Origin: CAZMRW01 sp964568805
GTDB taxonomy: Bacteria; Pseudomonadota; Gammaproteobacteria; Methylococcales; Methylomonadaceae
DNA: 15,493 bases
Direction of reading: 5' to 3'
Assembly: GCA_964568805.1 (NCBI GenBank)
Contig: CAZMRW010000095.1
Span: 1 to 15,493 of the forward strand
Below, one piece after another: positions 14,002 through 15,493 of the stretch. The notes under the pieces were generated by a model. It was given only the letters and a program-made list of their open reading frames with translations, was not told the origin of the DNA and did not search any database. Within the stretch, counting starts at the first letter, position 1; every line of letters begins with the position of its first letter. A program made the translations under genes and the position numbers.

Positions 14002-14241
14002 TTACCAAGCCTCGTTATCCACGCCAATAAAATCATCACTAATCGCTTGCATATCACTCATAAAGTACGGGTCATGTTGGCTAGCCTTCAACTGTGCGAT
14101 TTTTTCCCCTTTATCATATTTAGGTAATTCTTTACACAATAAAATCACCTCCATTATTTGATTTTCCTGAATAGTATCGGGCACTTCAATCACTATTTTA
14201 TGATTCTTAGGTACTCGCTTTATTTGTCTTAACGCTATCAT
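14002..14241 (-). CDS. antitoxin partner of MazF
   Basis: 79 residues from ATG 14241, with GGAGG about 9 nt upstream; the longer frame from a TTG at 14259 would start before that ribosome site and is rejected. The N-terminal half is basic and beta-rich (I-K-R-V-P-K-N-H-K-I-V-I-E-V-P). The C-terminal half is acidic (A-S-Q-H-D-P-Y-F-M-S-D-M-Q-A-I-S-D-D-F), the pattern of an antitoxin tail that wraps a MazF toxin. Its stop abuts mazF without a gap. I do not recognise a SpoVT/AbrB or RHH signature with certainty, so the assignment rests on position, size and charge pattern. Confidence 0.8.
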   Translation of the reverse strand: MIALRQIKRVPKNHKIVIEVPDTIQENQIMEVILLCKELPKYDKGEKIAQLKASQHDPYFMSDMQAISDDFIGVDNEAW

Positions 14242-14242
14242 T

Positions 14243-14293
14243 TTATTTACCCTCCACAATTCTTATTTCTTCTTCATTCAACCCATAAACCAA
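14243..14293 (-). pseudogene. possible 3' tail of a restriction-modification methylase gene
   Basis: Seventeen codons before TAA at 14243-14245 read R-L-V-Y-G-L-N-E-E-E-I-R-I-V-E-G-K. This resembles the extreme C-terminus of Eco57I-type DNA methylase/restriction proteins (L-V-Y-E-L-Y-G-L-T-E-E-E-I-x-I-V-E-G). Nothing else of such a gene is present. It overlaps the ribosome site of the mazE-like gene. The match is short, so confidence is low. Confidence 0.35.
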
Positions 14294-14296
14294 TCT

Positions 14297-14491
14297 TCAA
14301 TTTTTAGTAATTTCAGGAACATGAGCATCCTCGTATTGTTCAATTAAAACACCCACTAATTCCATTAATGATGCTAAGGGATGATTTTCGTTCTCACCGA
14401 CTACATCAATTAAGCTACCCAGTAATTCAACAGCTTGTTCATAATCTTGTTCGTTATGCAAAACATGAACGAATTTTGATTTGTATAACAT
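14297..14491 (-). pseudogene. truncated HigA-like antitoxin (N-terminal region only)
   Basis: 64 residues. H-N-E-Q-D-Y-E-Q-A-V-E-L-L (about 12-24) and L-M-E-L-V-G-V-L-I-E-Q-Y-E-D-A-H-V-P-E-I (about 42-61) match the helical N-terminal segment of HigA-type antitoxins, where the family reads N-E-x-D-Y-x-x-A-L ... L-x-x-L-V-x-x-Y-E-x-x-H. The HTH DNA-binding domain that should follow is missing; the frame ends three residues later. No higB toxin is adjacent. It may be a remnant, although short HTH-less forms exist, so function is not excluded. It overlaps the end of the vapC fragment by 38 bases. Confidence 0.6.
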
Positions 14492-14690
14492 CCGGCGTTC
14501 TTAACGAAGTTGAATAGTTTGCTCTTAAGTCGGTAGCCATATTAATCACATCAGCGGTGAGTTCTATGATTTGCATACCAGGTGCACAAAAGAATTGCTT
14601 ATAACGTTCCAGCAAGCCATCATTTTTTCTCTGAGCGATAACACACGGCATTCTAAAAAAATAAGCGCGAAACAACCAATTGTGTTTTAT
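14454..14690 (-). pseudogene. vapC 3' fragment (PIN-domain toxin), frameshifted
   Basis: Minus-strand remnant. K-T-Q-L-V-V-S-R-L, a frameshift (stop in the T-run), E-C-R-V-L-S-L-R-E-K, another shift, then N-D-G-L-L-E-R-Y-K-Q-F-F, I-I-E-L-T-A-D-V-I-N-M-A-T-D-L-R-A-N-Y and L-R-T-P-D, which are the middle and the C-terminal active-site region of PIN toxins. The normal ending (A-I-x-x-A-T-A-L) is altered. The N-terminal part with the first catalytic Asp is lost exactly where the palindrome next to the RAYT gene begins. Non-functional. Confidence 0.75.
14602..14690. repeat. direct repeat, copy 2 (vapC internal segment)
   Basis: 89-bp partner of 13393-13482, about 90% identical by hand alignment, with one base fewer in the A/T run near 14660. 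Start-to-start distance between copies is 1209 bp. Confidence 0.85.
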
Positions 14691-14698
14691 ATTGAAGT

Positions 14699-14742
14699 GG
14701 GAATAAAAAACATGCTTTTTTTACTCCAAATTTTTTTACTCC
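14699..14742. repeat. REP-like palindrome at the 3' side of the RAYT gene
   Basis: An imperfect palindrome at 14699-14727 (GGGAATAAAAAACATG followed by CTTTTTTTACTCC) is a diverged copy of the one at 15284-15311. A second TTTTTTTACTCC half lies at 14731-14742. The two face the transposase gene and probably mark the element's left end. Confidence 0.7.
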
Positions 14743-15272
14743 ACATCTTCGCTCAAATACAAATTTTTAAATTCCGGATAATCCCTAAATTGCCGAACCC
14801 AAAATTCCCGCCCTTGTTTTTCCAGCATCTTGTGAAAGCTTGAATACCGGTAATCGTGTAAATTAGTGACATAACCGTGCTTGACCGGATTGTTGAGTAA
14901 ATAATTCAGTCGAATCAAATAGTCTCTTTCATCGCGCGGACAGTAATCCCAATAATTCCACCAAATCGGCTTTTCCGCTTGCAGTTGAGAACGGATGAAT
15001 TGGGCCGAGAGCATGTGGATTTTGCCGATGATACGGCTTAAATCCTTCCCGTTCTTACTGACGCCGAGCACATGATAATGATCGTCGAGAATGACCCATG
15101 CATTCAAAGTCCAGCCTTTTTCGGCAAAGCATTGTTCGAAAGCGGCCAACAGAAAATTTTTGATGTCTTCGGAAGCGAGCAGCGGCCTTTTTTGATAAAT
15201 CGAACCGGTAATGAAATAAGGGCTGTCATCGACAAACAAGTGCGCCGGATTGTGAGGGTTTCTGTTAAGCAT
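14736..15272 (-). CDS. REP-associated tyrosine transposase (RAYT, Y1_Tnp/HUH family)
   Basis: 178 residues from ATG 15272. The HUH metal-binding motif is H-Y-H at 65-67 (I-L-D-D-H-Y-H-V-L), and the probable nucleophilic tyrosine is Y124 in R-L-N-Y-L-L-N-N-P-V-K-H-G-Y-V. W-V-I-L-D-D and I-G-K-I-H-M-L-S-A fit the same family. Such enzymes cut single-stranded DNA at short palindromic REP sequences. Here the gene is bracketed by matching palindromes at 14699-14742 and 15284-15311, as expected for a RAYT with its substrate. A TTG at 15278 opens the frame slightly earlier. TATAAT at 15283-15278 lies just 5 bases before the ATG, which would give an almost leaderless mRNA. The gene appears intact. 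Confidence 0.9.
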   Translation of the reverse strand: MLNRNPHNPAHLFVDDSPYFITGSIYQKRPLLASEDIKNFLLAAFEQCFAEKGWTLNAWVILDDHYHVLGVSKNGKDLSRIIGKIHMLSAQFIRSQLQAEKPIWWNYWDYCPRDERDYLIRLNYLLNNPVKHGYVTNLHDYRYSSFHKMLEKQGREFWVRQFRDYPEFKNLYLSEDVE

Positions 15273-15283
15273 ACACAATTATA

Positions 15284-15311
15284 GGAGTAAAAAAACATGT
15301 TTTTTTACTCC
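15284..15311. repeat. perfect 28-bp palindrome at the 5' side of the RAYT gene
   Basis: Both strands read GGAGT, seven A, CATG, seven T, ACTCC. It starts with GGAG, one of the tetranucleotides known to precede REP hairpins recognised by RAYT enzymes, and matches the diverged copy at 14699-14727. It abuts the TATAAT box of the transposase gene. Confidence 0.8.
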
Positions 15312-15493
15312 ACCAAGCAATCGCTTGGCAGCTTGGCGGTATTTGAAGCGCGTCATGTGCAGGTCTTGCCCAGCCACATCGCTTCAATGCGGCGTTTGGC
15401 TAACCGATTCATTTCCGGTTGCCTTAGCGAAGCAAGGCCATCGCTTTAACGCCTGTGTTGCCAAGGAGTTGGCCGATGCGGGTTATTGTTCAA

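Noticed and set aside
13393..14690. CRISPR-like repeat arrangement
   Set aside because: Only two copies, 90 bp long and 1.2 kb apart, and they are coding remnants of a PIN toxin.
15312..15493. Possible insertion-sequence fragment at the right edge
   Set aside because: Frames on both strands are interrupted and I found no transposase motif; nothing supportable in this stretch.

Overview
The window looks like a chromosomal segment of a gammaproteobacterium. A methanotroph of the Methylococcales type is my best guess. The reasons are mixed base composition near 50% G+C, a proton-translocating transhydrogenase pntAB, a large secreted protein carrying a MopE-like acidic metal-binding motif, a REP-associated tyrosine transposase, and dispersed palindromes of a kind common in those genomes. 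The taxonomic guess is inference; the gene calls below rest on the sequence.

Layout. 1-1000 is eroded: a DUF1488 gene, a umuD remnant that has lost the middle of the protein including the nucleophilic serine, and a DUF488 gene interrupted by one in-frame TGA where the family has Trp. 1003-1977 (-) is a GNAT acetyltransferase with a C-terminal extra domain. 2231-5201 (+) is an intact pntA-pntB operon, followed by GTTGGGTTA-type repeats and a strong 18-bp hairpin that separates it from a convergent gene, 5431-7821 (-). That gene encodes a 796-residue secreted protein (signal peptide, IgGFc-binding-like N-terminal region, acidic calcium/metal motif, two PKD-like repeats). 7828-8769 is about 940 bases without an intact gene, holding operator-like repeats, two tandem hairpins and what looks like a Fic remnant.

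8770-10939: a small unrecognised ORF, then a DUF4160/DUF2442 pair (-) with an 8-bp gene overlap, then a gap containing the most intriguing object here. A GCGCA-N7-TGCGC palindrome lies about 108 bp upstream of a predicted start, followed by a GG-N10-GC sigma-54 type promoter and, only about 65 nt later, a textbook rho-independent terminator. No ORF lies between promoter and terminator, so this looks like a candidate sigma-54-dependent small RNA with exposed anti-Shine-Dalgarno-like CCTCC. A SAM-dependent methyltransferase, a HAD-family hydrolase and a DUF1993 protein follow on the + strand.

12333-15493: a 110-bp MITE-like element lies between DUF1993 and convergent thyA. Behind thyA is a toxin-antitoxin cluster. 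mazEF looks intact. Around it are two complementary vapC fragments that share a ~90-bp direct repeat, a 31-codon ORF overlapping one vapC start by ATGA, a truncated higA-like antitoxin, and a possible tail of a restriction-modification gene. The order suggests a tandem duplication (or circle insertion) of a TA/defence segment whose outer ends were later lost. The right side is a RAYT (REP transposase) gene bracketed by GGAG-type A/T-rich palindromes, one of them a perfect 28-bp palindrome.
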